Shown: positions 55,793 to 64,000 of the stretch, piece by piece
Position numbering within the stretch: the first letter of the stretch is position 1
How the letters are laid out: the number at the start of each line of letters is the position of its first letter
Assembly (NCBI RefSeq): GCF_014200575.1
Contig: NZ_JACHBZ010000001.1
Coordinates: forward strand, 558,001-622,000
DNA from: Mucilaginibacter saanensis
GTDB taxonomy: Bacteria > Bacteroidota > Bacteroidia > Sphingobacteriales > Sphingobacteriaceae
Length of the DNA: 64,000 nucleotides
Direction of reading: 5' to 3'
Program-made: the position numbers and the translations under genes
Notes under the pieces: generated by a model
The model's input: the letters and a program-made list of their open reading frames with translations, nothing else
The model's database searches: none
Told to the model about the DNA's origin: nothing

Positions 55793-56500
55793 CTACATAA
55801 TGTCACCACCGGTCATATTAGACGAATCATCAGAGGTCAGGAATACAACAGTTTTGGCTACTTCATTGGCCTGACCCCAGCGTTGCTGCGGTACGGAGGT
55901 TTGTATATACTATTTAATAGCTTTTACCATTTTTGGCGTATTCTGCTTGGTTAGGAGCGTTTGGATGGCGCCGGGGCTCAAGGTATTTATGCGTATTTTT
56001 TTGCCAGCACTTCCTCGTCTATAGCCAATATACTGCCCAGGCTTCTTACTGCGGCTTTAGTCATGGCGTAAAGCGGATAGCCGGGTCGGCCTTTGATGTG
56101 TGCAACCGAGCTGGTGAAAATAACGGCGGCATGGTAACTCAATAAAGGGAATGCTTTAGTGAACAGGAAGAAAACGCCTTTTACGTATATGTCTATAATC
56201 TCATTGAAAAAATCCTTATTGGTTTCCAGTATGGGAGGGCATTCAGACATGCCTGCGTTGGCAAACAATACATCAATATGGCCATAAGCGGCTGTTACTT
56301 TTTTACATACCCGTTAACGACGAAACATCGGCACTGATGATTAAATTATGGCCGCCAATTTCGGCAGCAGCCGCATCAAGTTTTGAGCGTGGCGACCAAC
56401 TATGGTAACCTGAGCACCTTCGGCTATCATCAATTTAGCGATGGCCAGGCCTATGCCGCTGCTACCGCCTGTTATTATGGCTATTTACCCGTTATATCGG
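55793..56500 (-). pseudogene. Short-chain dehydrogenase pseudogene
   Basis: Pieces of one SDR in different frames on the minus strand: AIITGGSSGIGLAIAKLMIA, EGAQVTIVGR near 56.4-56.5 kb; LDAAAAEIGGHNLIISADVS; VFANAG-like MFANAGMSECPPI; VKGVFFLFTKAFPLL, and YPLYAMTKAAVRSLGSILAI with the catalytic Tyr/Lys; finally VPQQRWGQANEVAKTVVFLT and SNMTGGDIM to a TAG at 55793. At least two frameshifts and a gap before the C-terminus make it inactive. Confidence 0.75.
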
Positions 56501-56541
56501 ATTTTATAAAGCCAATTATATCGGAGATATGTCTGAATTGT

Positions 56542-57423
56542 TTAAAAATTAACAAGGTCTGCCTGCTTTTTGTATTGACCAGGCGACATCCCAGTAATTT
56601 TTTTAAAGATTTTGGAAAAATAAAACACGTTCTCGAACCCGGTATGGGTAGCAATTTGCGAGTAGGTCATCTGGCTGGTTACAATCAGGTATTGAGCTCT
56701 TTCAATCCTTTTTTCATGTATATAGTTTATCGGTCTTTCACCAGTATATTGCTGAAACAGGCGTGAAAAATAATCGGCATTTTGATTAGCCCTTTCTGCC
56801 AGATAGGTTACCGAGAGATTTTGATGCAGGTTTACCAGTATATAGCTTATGGCATCAAGTATCTTAACCGGAATAGAATTGCTTTCCTGGTTTTTAAATA
56901 TCTCAGGGGTTAAAAAACGAGAGATCAGTTGTAGCAAAATGCCTTGGGTTTCTATAAAAGTAGCCATGTTTTGCTGGTTGTTGAGTTCCTGATATTCTTT
57001 GTAGAAGATGTTTTTTTCATAAACCCGGGGATTGTCAGAGCGGTTAATGCCTCGTCCTGGATTGATTTTCAGCAAGCGGGAAAAATTTTTGATGTCAACT
57101 GCGGTGGCCTGTGTCTTAAATATTGACCTGTTGTTGGCAAAAAGCGAAATACCGTCAGATGATTCCTCAAAAAACTGGATGAAAAACTGACTTAAATAGC
57201 TTTGGCAACTGAGATTACAAAATGTAAAACTTGGTATAATATATAAAAAGCCAGGCTCCAGTTGCAGTGTTGTGGTTACATCAGAAATTTCGCCTGCACC
57301 GGCATCTATATAATATAAGCGGTAATACGGACTTATCACGTTTCTGTAGTTCCACTTTGAACCAAGGTTTACATGGTCTACATTAAGTAATGAGAACGTG
57401 TGTTTTAAAGCTCTTTTGATCAT
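56542..57423 (-). CDS. AraC-family regulator, divergent from the fucosidase/arabinosidase cluster
   Basis: 293 residues. N-terminal cupin domain: VISPYYRLYYIDAGAGEISD, LQLEPGFLYIIPSFTFCNLS. C-terminal HTH: LSVTYLAERANQNADYFSRL, TYSQIATHTGFENVFYFSKI and FKKITGMSPGQYKKQ. Divergent from GH29 with 313 bp between starts; the cluster it faces (GH29, AKR, GH51, GH43-like) releases fucose and arabinose, so one of those sugars is a likely inducer. Confidence 0.9.
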   Translation of the reverse strand: MIKRALKHTFSLLNVDHVNLGSKWNYRNVISPYYRLYYIDAGAGEISDVTTTLQLEPGFLYIIPSFTFCNLSCQSYLSQFFIQFFEESSDGISLFANNRSIFKTQATAVDIKNFSRLLKINPGRGINRSDNPRVYEKNIFYKEYQELNNQQNMATFIETQGILLQLISRFLTPEIFKNQESNSIPVKILDAISYILVNLHQNLSVTYLAERANQNADYFSRLFQQYTGERPINYIHEKRIERAQYLIVTSQMTYSQIATHTGFENVFYFSKIFKKITGMSPGQYKKQADLVNF

Positions 57424-57565
57424 AACATGCAGTAAGTAAGCTGATTTATGTTGAAGTGTTCATTAAGTACAATATTTCAGGTATTCGTTATAATCGTTTT
57501 GCGTTTAGCATTGCAATAATAAACAAAAGTCGGTTTTGTATAAAACAAAGTCTAATTAAGTCAAT

Positions 57566-57622
57566 TGTTTAACAATTATTTCAAAGTAGCTTTGATTTTC
57601 AGTTACCGGTACCTGTTACCGG
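57566..57622 (+). promoter_or_regulatory. GH29 promoter with repeated GTTACCGG boxes
   Basis: TTG at 57566-57568, then 18 bp, then the exact TAnnTTTG element TAGCTTTG at 57587-57594 predict a start near 57601. The direct repeat GTTACCGG at 57602-57609 and 57615-57622 (13-bp spacing) lies just at or after the start and may be a regulator site. The rest of 57424-57736 shows nothing else. Confidence 0.55.
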
Positions 57623-57736
57623 GTTTGCTGATTAACCAATTATTAACCTGAAATACACTTATGTCAAACAATAAAATGAGTAAGCCTGGCTTGCAATTAT
57701 TGCTGATGTGAAAAAAAATATTGACGAAAACCTGAT

Positions 57737-59389
57737 ATGAAAAGAAGAACATTAATAAAAGGTGCACTAACCGGATTGTCCTCCTTGTACCTGTCGCGGC
57801 TATATAGTAAAAGCTTAATACAGCCTGGTTTGTACAATCCAATTGCTCCCGGTCCGTTTAAGCCTACCTGGGATTCCCTGGCACAATATAATACTCCCGA
57901 GTGGTATCGTGATGCCAAATTTGGTATGTGGGCCCATTGGGGGCCGCAATGCCAGCCTGAACGTGGCGATTGGTATGCCCGAGGCATGTATCAGGAAGGT
58001 ACTGATCAGTATAAATATCACTGTGAAAAGTACGGGCATCCGTCAAAATTTGGTTTTAAAGATGTAATTAACGAGTGGAAGGCTGAAAATTGGAACCCGG
58101 AAGAGCTGGTTGCTTTATATAAAAAGGCAGGAGCTAAATACTTCATGGCACTGGCCAACCACCATGATAACTTTGACTTATATGATAGTAAATACCAAAG
58201 CTGGAATTCCACAAAGCTGGGCCCTAAAAAGGATTTGGTGGGCGGCTGGGCCAAAGCTACCAAAAATCAAGGATTGCCATTTGCAGTAAGTATACATGCG
58301 GCACATGCCTGGAGCTGGTATGAAACAGCACAGCGTGCCGACAAAACCGGCCCTTACGCAGGCATCCCGTATGATGGAAAAGTAACCACAGCGGATGGTG
58401 CAGGTAAATGGTGGAACGGGTATGATCCGCAGGAATTGTATGCACAAAATCATCCCTTAAGTGAAAATAGCCTTAACAATGGCTCTATCCATAAACAGTG
58501 GAACTGGGGAAACGGGGTTACGCCACCCTCAAAGGCTTACTCCGAAAAGTTTTATAAGCGCATTATCGAACTTATTGATAATTACGGACCCGAGGTACTG
58601 TACTTTGATGACACAGCCTTGCCAATGTGCCAGGTAAATGATGTTGGCTTACGTATTGCAGCTCATTTGTATAATAGCAGTATAAAAAAATATGGCCATT
58701 TAAGGGCGGTTATCAACGGTAAAATATTAGACGAACAGCAACGTAAATGTATGGTTTGGGATATAGAACGCGGGCAAAGTAATCAGATAGAACCCTTGCC
58801 GTGGCAAACGGATACCTGTATTGGCGAGTGGCATTATGATCGCCGTATATATGATAATAACAAATATAAAAGTGCCAAAACGGTAATCCATACCCTTGCA
58901 GATGTGGTGAGCAAAAATGGTAACCTGATGTTGAACATACCGGTACGGGGCGATGGTACCATAGATGATAAAGAAAGGGCCGTTGTAGAAGATATTGCCG
59001 CCTGGATGCATATTAACAGTGAGGGGATTTATGCCACCCGTCCGTGGAGCACCTACGGGGAAGGGCCTGCTATAGAATCGCTTGCGCCGCTGAGTGCACA
59101 GGGATTTAATGAAGGTAAGGGCAAACCGTTTGGTGCCGAAGACATACGCTTTACCACAAAAGGCAAAACACTTTATGCCATTATGATGGGGTGGCCGGCA
59201 GATAAAGCTGCTTTGGTTAAGAAGCTGGCAGCTGATGGCAATATTGGCAAGGTAGAGGCAGTAAGCTTACTGGGTTATCATGATAAGCTAAACTTTAAGC
59301 AGGCTGCCAATGGGTTAAGTGTGCAACTGCCTGATGAGGCCCCTTGTAAAGATGCGTTTGTGCTTAAAATTCATGGTGCAATAGTTTAA
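57737..59389 (+). CDS. GH29 alpha-L-fucosidase
   Basis: 550 residues with a twin-arginine-like signal (MKRRTLIKGALTGLSSLYLS). GH29 barrel: FGMWAHWGPQCQPERGDWYAR, YFMALANHHDNFDLYDSKYQ, and the nucleophile Asp291 in EVLYFDDTALPM. C-terminal beta-sandwich with AIMMGWPADKAALVKKLA. Acid/base is harder to fix, as usual in the family. Removes terminal alpha-fucose from plant or host glycans in the periplasm. First gene of a cluster with an L-fucose-dehydrogenase-like AKR, so fucose is probably used as carbon source. Confidence 0.92.
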   Translation: MKRRTLIKGALTGLSSLYLSRLYSKSLIQPGLYNPIAPGPFKPTWDSLAQYNTPEWYRDAKFGMWAHWGPQCQPERGDWYARGMYQEGTDQYKYHCEKYGHPSKFGFKDVINEWKAENWNPEELVALYKKAGAKYFMALANHHDNFDLYDSKYQSWNSTKLGPKKDLVGGWAKATKNQGLPFAVSIHAAHAWSWYETAQRADKTGPYAGIPYDGKVTTADGAGKWWNGYDPQELYAQNHPLSENSLNNGSIHKQWNWGNGVTPPSKAYSEKFYKRIIELIDNYGPEVLYFDDTALPMCQVNDVGLRIAAHLYNSSIKKYGHLRAVINGKILDEQQRKCMVWDIERGQSNQIEPLPWQTDTCIGEWHYDRRIYDNNKYKSAKTVIHTLADVVSKNGNLMLNIPVRGDGTIDDKERAVVEDIAAWMHINSEGIYATRPWSTYGEGPAIESLAPLSAQGFNEGKGKPFGAEDIRFTTKGKTLYAIMMGWPADKAALVKKLAADGNIGKVEAVSLLGYHDKLNFKQAANGLSVQLPDEAPCKDAFVLKIHGAIV

Positions 59390-59484
59390 TGGTGCTATTT
59401 ACGCTGTGAAGCGTACAGAAAATACTCACTTGTGCCTGGGCATTTTGGTTGCTTATGGGGTTTAATATGTACAAGGTAGTGAAT

Positions 59485-59506
59485 GGGAGTCCCCGATGGG
59501 GCTCCC
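59485..59506 (+). terminator. Hairpin between GH29 and AKR genes
   Basis: GGGAG-CCCC pairs with GGGG-CTCCC (one bulged T, GAT loop), followed by TGTTTC. About 95 bp after the GH29 stop; partial terminator separating the two genes. Confidence 0.7.
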
Positions 59507-59543
59507 TGTTTCAATTATTTATGAAGACAATTAATTTATAAAC

Positions 59544-60563
59544 ATGCATAACGTTATATTGCCAAAAGTAATATTTGGTACCAGTGGTTTAGGTAATTTA
59601 TACGTGGCCCAAAGCGATGCTGATAAATGTGCTATTGTTGAAGCATGTATCAATAATTCTGAAAAGCCTGCAGTATTTGACTCGGCCGGTAAATATGGGG
59701 CGGGGCTGGCATTGGAATCATTAGGTAAATGCTTAAAACAATTAAAGGTAAAGCCCGATGATGTATTGATCAGCAATAAACTGGGCTGGTTACGTACCGA
59801 ACTGACAACTCCCGAACCTACATTTGAACCCGGTGTTTGGCGCGATCTTGAATTTGATGCCATCCAAAAGATAAGCTATGATGGTATTATGGAGTGTTAC
59901 GAGCAAGGTAATCAATTGCTAAACGGTTACCAAGCCGGGCTGGTATCAGTGCATGACCCGGATGAATATATTAGCCGCGGCCAATCGCAGGCAGAAAAAG
60001 ATAAGCTGTATCAGGATGTATTGGATGCTTATAAAGCCCTTCATGAACTTAAACATCAAAAAAAGGTGAAGGCTATCGGCATTGGTTCAAAAGACTGGCG
60101 CGTTATACAAAAAATAGCCGGAACAATTGATCTTGACTGGGTAATGATAGCCAACAGTATGACAGTGCAAAGCCACCCTGCGGAGTTAGTAGGTTTTATG
60201 GAGCAACTGAAAAGCAGGGGAGTAGCTATTATTAACTCTGCTGTTTTTAACGGGGGCTTTCTTATCGGGTCTGATTATTATAATTATCAGGCTGTTGCGC
60301 CAGAAAGTCATCCGGAGCTTTACCGCTGGAGGGATGGTTTTTATCAACTGTGTACCGCATATAACTTGAAACCGGCAGAGGTTTGCACTAATTTTGGCCT
60401 AAATGCCCCGGGCGTAACCAGCATTGCATTAAATACTACTAATCAAAAACGTGTAGCCGGTAACATTGCTATGGCTTCGGTGAAAATTCCCACAGGTTTT
60501 TGGAAAGATATGAAGGAGCGTGGATTAATGGATAAGGCTTACGCTCATCTACAGGAATTATAA
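59544..60563 (+). CDS. Aldo/keto reductase, L-fucose/D-threo-aldose dehydrogenase type
   Basis: 339 residues, cytoplasmic. AKR features: VIFGTSGLGNLYVAQ, catalytic Tyr in FDSAGKYGAGLALESLGKCL, Lys in VLISNKLGWLRTEL, His in GLVSVHDPDEYI, and ALHELKHQKKVKAIGIGSKDW. This DSAGKYG/SNKLGW pattern marks the D-threo-aldose 1-dehydrogenase group, which oxidises L-fucose (and D-arabinose) to the lactone. Placed after the fucosidase and before an arabinofuranosidase, so it would take the released sugar into oxidative breakdown. Confidence 0.9.
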   Translation: MHNVILPKVIFGTSGLGNLYVAQSDADKCAIVEACINNSEKPAVFDSAGKYGAGLALESLGKCLKQLKVKPDDVLISNKLGWLRTELTTPEPTFEPGVWRDLEFDAIQKISYDGIMECYEQGNQLLNGYQAGLVSVHDPDEYISRGQSQAEKDKLYQDVLDAYKALHELKHQKKVKAIGIGSKDWRVIQKIAGTIDLDWVMIANSMTVQSHPAELVGFMEQLKSRGVAIINSAVFNGGFLIGSDYYNYQAVAPESHPELYRWRDGFYQLCTAYNLKPAEVCTNFGLNAPGVTSIALNTTNQKRVAGNIAMASVKIPTGFWKDMKERGLMDKAYAHLQEL

Positions 60564-60629
60564 ACTATTGGCTGTAAAAAAACAATGTTTATCGCTATAT
60601 GAATGCAATTAAAAATATCTTTACTTAAT

Positions 60630-62615
60630 ATGAAAAATACTTTTATTGGAATAATGCTCATCTGCTTTTTTGTGGGCAATAACCTCAGGGCGCAAGATGT
60701 CAAACTAACGCTTGACCTAAGTAAACCCAAAGCCGATGTAAGTCCACGTTTGTATGGTTTGATGACCGAAGAGATCAATCATTCTTATGACGGAGGTTTG
60801 TATGCAGAGCTTATCCAGAACCGGATATTTAAAGACGATGCAAAAACTCCCGTAAGTTGGTCTGTTTGGGCAGGAAAAGACGGGAAAGGTACCATAAGCC
60901 TGGATAATAAAAATGCAATTAATGAAGCTCTGACAGTTTGTTTAAAGCTTGAGGTAGAAAATGGCTCCGGACCGGTAGGTATCACTAATGAAGGGTATTG
61001 GGGAATCCCGGTAAATCCGAAAACGAGCTATAGAGCCTCATTTTATGCCAAGGCAACTGATGAGGCCGCTGGGCCGCTGACTATAAGTTTGGAAAGTACC
61101 GATGGCTCGGTAGCCTATACTACGGCACAGGTTCAGTTAATAAAGGGCGGCTGGAAAAAATATGAAGTAAAGCTTACAACGGGCGAAAACGTAAAACCTG
61201 CCACACTTGGGCGTTTTGTAATTGCCGCTAAACAGGCCGGCACTTATTGGTTTAACCTGGTTTCGCTGTTTCCGCCAACGTATAATAACAGGCCAAACGG
61301 CAATCGAGTTGATATTATGGAACTGATGGCGGGCATGAAACCATCTTTCCTGCGTTTTCCGGGAGGTAATTTTCTGGAGGGCGACTTTTTTGATACCCGT
61401 TTCCCTTGGAAAACAACTTTGGGCGCTTTAGAAAATCGTCCGGGGCATCCGGGTTGCTGGAGCTACCGTGCTTCTGATGGTATGGGTTTGCTGGAGTTTC
61501 TGGAGTGGTGCGAGGATTTAAAGATGGAACCTTTATTGGCTGTTTACGCAGGCTACACGCTTAAAGGCGACCACATGGACGCCGGTCCGTTTCTACAACC
61601 CTTTGTTGACGAAGCCCTGGAAGAAATTGAATATGTAACAGGGGATGTTAACACCAAATGGGGTGCTAAAAGAGCACAGGATGGCCACCCCGAGCCATTT
61701 AAATTAAAGTATATTGAAATTGGCAACGAGGATGGTTTTGATAAATCAGGCAGTTATGATGCCCGGTTTACCCAGTTTTACGATGTTATTAAGGCAAAAC
61801 ATCCAGAACTGCAGCTGATATCAACCATTGGCGGCAGGGATCCGCTGGGAATAAGGTTCCCGATAAAAACACGCAAGCCCGAAGTTATTGATGAACATTA
61901 TTATCGTAATGCCTTTGAAATGGAGGCCGATGCCACCCATTATGATGATTATGACCGTAGCGGGCCAAAGATTTTTGTAGGGGAGTGGGCAACACGTGAG
62001 GGCAGCCCTACAACTAATATGAATGCCGCACTTGGTGACGCAGCCTGGATGACCGGAATGGAACGCAATTCAGACCACGTGGTAATGTCATGCTATGCTC
62101 CGTTGTTTGTAAATGTTAATCCGGGTGGTATGCAATGGAAATCTGACTTGATTGGTTATAACGCGGTTGCAAGTTATGGCTCACCGTCATACTATGCCCA
62201 AAAAATGTTTGGTAGTTATTTGGGTGATAAGGTAGTGGCTATAAGGGGCCAAAATATTCCGATGCAAACGCATAACCTTACCAAAAAGGATAGTATTGCA
62301 GGGGTAACACCTACATCTTTCCCATCGCTTTTTTATGTAGCCACCCGCGATAGTAAAACAGGCTTGTTGTTTGTTAAAATAGTTAATGCATCGGGCAAAG
62401 CCCAGTCTGTAACTATAGATTTGCAGGGAGCTGCAAAAGTAAAAAGCGACGGAACGCTGATTGTTTTAAAAAGCGATAAGCCCGATGACACCAATACTAT
62501 AAATGAACCGAAGAAAATAGTACCCCTAAATAAAAACGTGAAAAATATCCGCAAAACATTTACAACAGTGTTTGACGCCTATTCGGTAAACGTTTTACAG
62601 TTGCAGGTTCAATAA
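60630..62615 (+). CDS. GH51 alpha-L-arabinofuranosidase
   Basis: About 661 residues from the ATG at 60630 (MKNTFIGIMLICFFVGNNLRAQ, Sec signal); an upstream ATG at 60603 adds 9. The beta-domain YGLMTEEINHSYDGGLYAEL opens the family, then a carbohydrate-binding-like module (about 90-210), then the barrel PSFLRFPGGNFLEGDFFDTRF, acid/base Glu367 in YIEIGNEDGFDKSG, nucleophile Glu452 in FVGEWATREGSPT, and a C-terminal sandwich. Removes arabinofuranose side chains from arabinan or arabinoxylan in the periplasm. A strong terminator follows at 62641. Confidence 0.93.
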   Translation: MKNTFIGIMLICFFVGNNLRAQDVKLTLDLSKPKADVSPRLYGLMTEEINHSYDGGLYAELIQNRIFKDDAKTPVSWSVWAGKDGKGTISLDNKNAINEALTVCLKLEVENGSGPVGITNEGYWGIPVNPKTSYRASFYAKATDEAAGPLTISLESTDGSVAYTTAQVQLIKGGWKKYEVKLTTGENVKPATLGRFVIAAKQAGTYWFNLVSLFPPTYNNRPNGNRVDIMELMAGMKPSFLRFPGGNFLEGDFFDTRFPWKTTLGALENRPGHPGCWSYRASDGMGLLEFLEWCEDLKMEPLLAVYAGYTLKGDHMDAGPFLQPFVDEALEEIEYVTGDVNTKWGAKRAQDGHPEPFKLKYIEIGNEDGFDKSGSYDARFTQFYDVIKAKHPELQLISTIGGRDPLGIRFPIKTRKPEVIDEHYYRNAFEMEADATHYDDYDRSGPKIFVGEWATREGSPTTNMNAALGDAAWMTGMERNSDHVVMSCYAPLFVNVNPGGMQWKSDLIGYNAVASYGSPSYYAQKMFGSYLGDKVVAIRGQNIPMQTHNLTKKDSIAGVTPTSFPSLFYVATRDSKTGLLFVKIVNASGKAQSVTIDLQGAAKVKSDGTLIVLKSDKPDDTNTINEPKKIVPLNKNVKNIRKTFTTVFDAYSVNVLQLQVQ

Positions 62616-62640
62616 GTAATCGCAACTATTAAATAAGTAT

Positions 62641-62688
62641 AAAAAAGCCATACGCTATCCGGTTTTCTGGATAGTGTATGGCTTTTTT
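62641..62688 (+). terminator. Intrinsic terminator after GH51
   Basis: AAAAAAGCCATAC-CTATCC pairs with GGATAG-GTATGGCTTTTTT around an 8-nt loop, with the T run inside the stem end. Bidirectional. Confidence 0.9.
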
Positions 62689-63062
62689 ATGATAGCGATA
62701 GGGCTTAATTATTAGTATTATTTAATCGTAGTTTATGGTATATGCTCACTTATTGGTGTAAAATGGCCATGCAGCAAAAATGTGATCTTTTTTATTTTGT
62801 TTTCCTCTTTTAATTGTTAATTTCACAATTAAAGGAAGCTTTTAAGTTATCTTGAAATATAATATAAACCAATTATTAATAAATAATTCATAATCAATTA
62901 CAAAGTGTTTTTTTTATGCCTTATATAATTGTTTTTTGAACAATAATTCTATTAAGGTATTTCTGAAAACATATAAGTAGTGGTTGTACAGCTGGAATTA
63001 AGTTTTGTAATTAAAAGTCAGGATTAAATAACTGTTTCAGGATTAAATTAGCTTTAGAACCA
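62689..63062. other. Promoter region of the GH43-like gene
   Basis: About 370 bp, very AT-rich, without genes. No clear TAnnTTTG box picked by eye. Confidence 0.4.
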
Positions 63063-64000
63063 ATGAAATACTTTAAATTAATTATTCTCCTCATTTTTTT
63101 GCCTGGCATTTTATCGGCCCAAAGCAAAAATCCTGGTAAGCTTGCCCATAAACCCCTTTATCAGGATCCGGTGTATGACGGCGCTGCCGATCCGGTGATC
63201 ATCTGGAATAAAAAGGCAAAAAAATGGTGGATGTTTTACACCAACCGCCGTGCAAGTGATGCCCATGCAACCGGTGTTACCTGGGTACACGGTACACGAA
63301 TAGGCATTGCCGAATCTGCTGATGGAGCTACGTGGACATACAAGGATACTGCAAATATTAACTACCACCCAACTGCGCAATATACTTATTGGGCACCCGA
63401 AGTAATTGAAAACAAGGGTTTATATCATATGTATTTAACCTATGTTCCGGGTGTATTTGCAGATTGGGGCCACCCGCGTACCATTGTCCATTTAACCAGT
63501 ACCGATTTATTGAACTGGAAATACAGCTCAACCCTGAAACTTGCTACCGAAAGGGTAATTGATCCCTGCGTATATAAATTGCTTGATGGCACCTGGCGCA
63601 TGTGGTATAATAACGAGGTTGATCATAAATCTATCTATTACGCCGATAGCCCCGATTTGTCACACTGGACTGATAAAGGCAAAGCTATTCATGATATGCC
63701 CGGCGAAGGCCCTGTTGTTTTTAAATGGAAAGGCCACAACTGGATGATTGTGGATAATTGGAAAGGTTTAGGCGTATATAGTAGTGATGATATGCTGAAT
63801 TGGAAACGACAGGATGAACGCTTGGTTGAACTGCCCGGAACCGGCAAAGATGACCAGGCCATAGGAGGCCACGCTGATGTAATAGTAAATGGCGACCGTG
63901 CATACCTGTTTTACTTTACGCATCCCGGCAGGTCAAAGGCTAACCCGGCTCCGGAAACTTCATTTGAATGGCGTAGAAGCATTATTCAGGTTACGGAGCT
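63063..64000 (+). CDS. Five-bladed beta-propeller glycosidase (GH43/GH117-like), cut by window edge
   Basis: The frame is open from ATG at 63063 to the edge, 312 residues so far. Sec signal: LIILLIFLPGILSAQ. Propeller pattern: DPVYDGAADPVIIWNKKAKK with catalytic Asp, then WWMFYTNRRASDAHATGVTW, YWAPEVIENKGLYHMYLTYV, ERVIDPCVYKLLDGTWRMWY and GEGPVVFKWKGHNWMIVDNW, with the Glu of GEGP as a candidate acid. Repeated W-x-Y/W strands fit clan GH-F/GH-J-like enzymes; GH43 and GH117 cannot be separated here. Likely to act on the same plant or algal glycans as the GH51/GH29 enzymes upstream. Confidence 0.8.
   Translation, partial: MKYFKLIILLIFLPGILSAQSKNPGKLAHKPLYQDPVYDGAADPVIIWNKKAKKWWMFYTNRRASDAHATGVTWVHGTRIGIAESADGATWTYKDTANINYHPTAQYTYWAPEVIENKGLYHMYLTYVPGVFADWGHPRTIVHLTSTDLLNWKYSSTLKLATERVIDPCVYKLLDGTWRMWYNNEVDHKSIYYADSPDLSHWTDKGKAIHDMPGEGPVVFKWKGHNWMIVDNWKGLGVYSSDDMLNWKRQDERLVELPGTGKDDQAIGGHADVIVNGDRAYLFYFTHPGRSKANPAPETSFEWRRSIIQVTE

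Noticed and set aside
55987..56268. 93-residue minus-strand protein as an independent gene
   Set aside because: It is the middle piece of a frameshifted SDR whose other pieces lie on both sides.

Overview
The window looks like chromosome of a Bacteroidota bacterium of the family Sphingobacteriaceae, most like Mucilaginibacter or Pedobacter. This is judged from gene content, the moderately AT-rich composition, promoters of the TAnnTTTG type and the wealth of plant-polysaccharide enzymes; no database search was possible. It reads as a generalist soil or plant-litter genome with many AraC-type regulators (five complete, one cut by the left edge, one broken).

Layout. 1-6.2 kb: partial AraC regulator; YCII/DGPF protein with an ECF42-like sigma factor; DUF779 protein plus aldehyde dehydrogenase, divergent from an AraC regulator; RsbQ-like hydrolase. 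6.4-9.1 kb: M3 peptidase lipoprotein and a small unknown protein. 9.1-16.2 kb: AraC regulator divergent from a sugar porter, a DUF5107-TPR protein and an aldose epimerase. 16.3-20.1 kb: AraC regulator followed by DUF417, AhpD-like, DUF302, NTF2-like and RpiA-like genes, possibly a redox or chlorine stress unit. 20.1-28.7 kb: GH105, AI-2E exporter, ArsR regulator, FAD sugar-alcohol oxidase, GNAT, GH39, and an SDR/TetR pair with candidate operators.

28.8-35.5 kb holds what I consider the most interesting system. A response regulator and histidine kinase lie upstream of an MgtA-type Mg2+ P-type ATPase, all on the minus strand. Between kinase and ATPase are four TTAGA repeats spaced exactly 11 bp, then a TAnnTTTG promoter element, then a leader of about 375 nt with a proline-bearing 54-codon ORF. 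A 34-residue single-helix protein starts inside the last codons of mgtA, and an OprB-type porin follows. The layout recalls the enterobacterial PhoPQ-mgtA-mgtL-MgtS/MgtR arrangement, built from other parts.

36.0-42.7 kb: a planctomycete-style operon (PSCyt1/DUF1549/DUF1553, DUF1501, sugar isomerase, DUF2231-cytochrome-LRR protein). 43.7-53.3 kb: a decayed genomic island inserted at tRNA-Leu(UAA). Two wrecked large serine recombinase genes, whose 3' ends form a 119-bp direct repeat running into the tRNA 3' end, flank a mosaic of intact genes (AraC, hydrolase, YbhB, TetR, UvrD-like helicase) and fragments (aldo/keto reductase, SusD, AraC). 53.3-56.5 kb: tRNA-Gly, SRPBCC, GNAT and two further pseudogenes (darcynin-like, SDR). 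56.5-64 kb: an AraC regulator divergent from a fucose/arabinose-releasing cluster (GH29, fucose-dehydrogenase-like AKR, GH51, partial GH43/GH117-like) without SusC/SusD.
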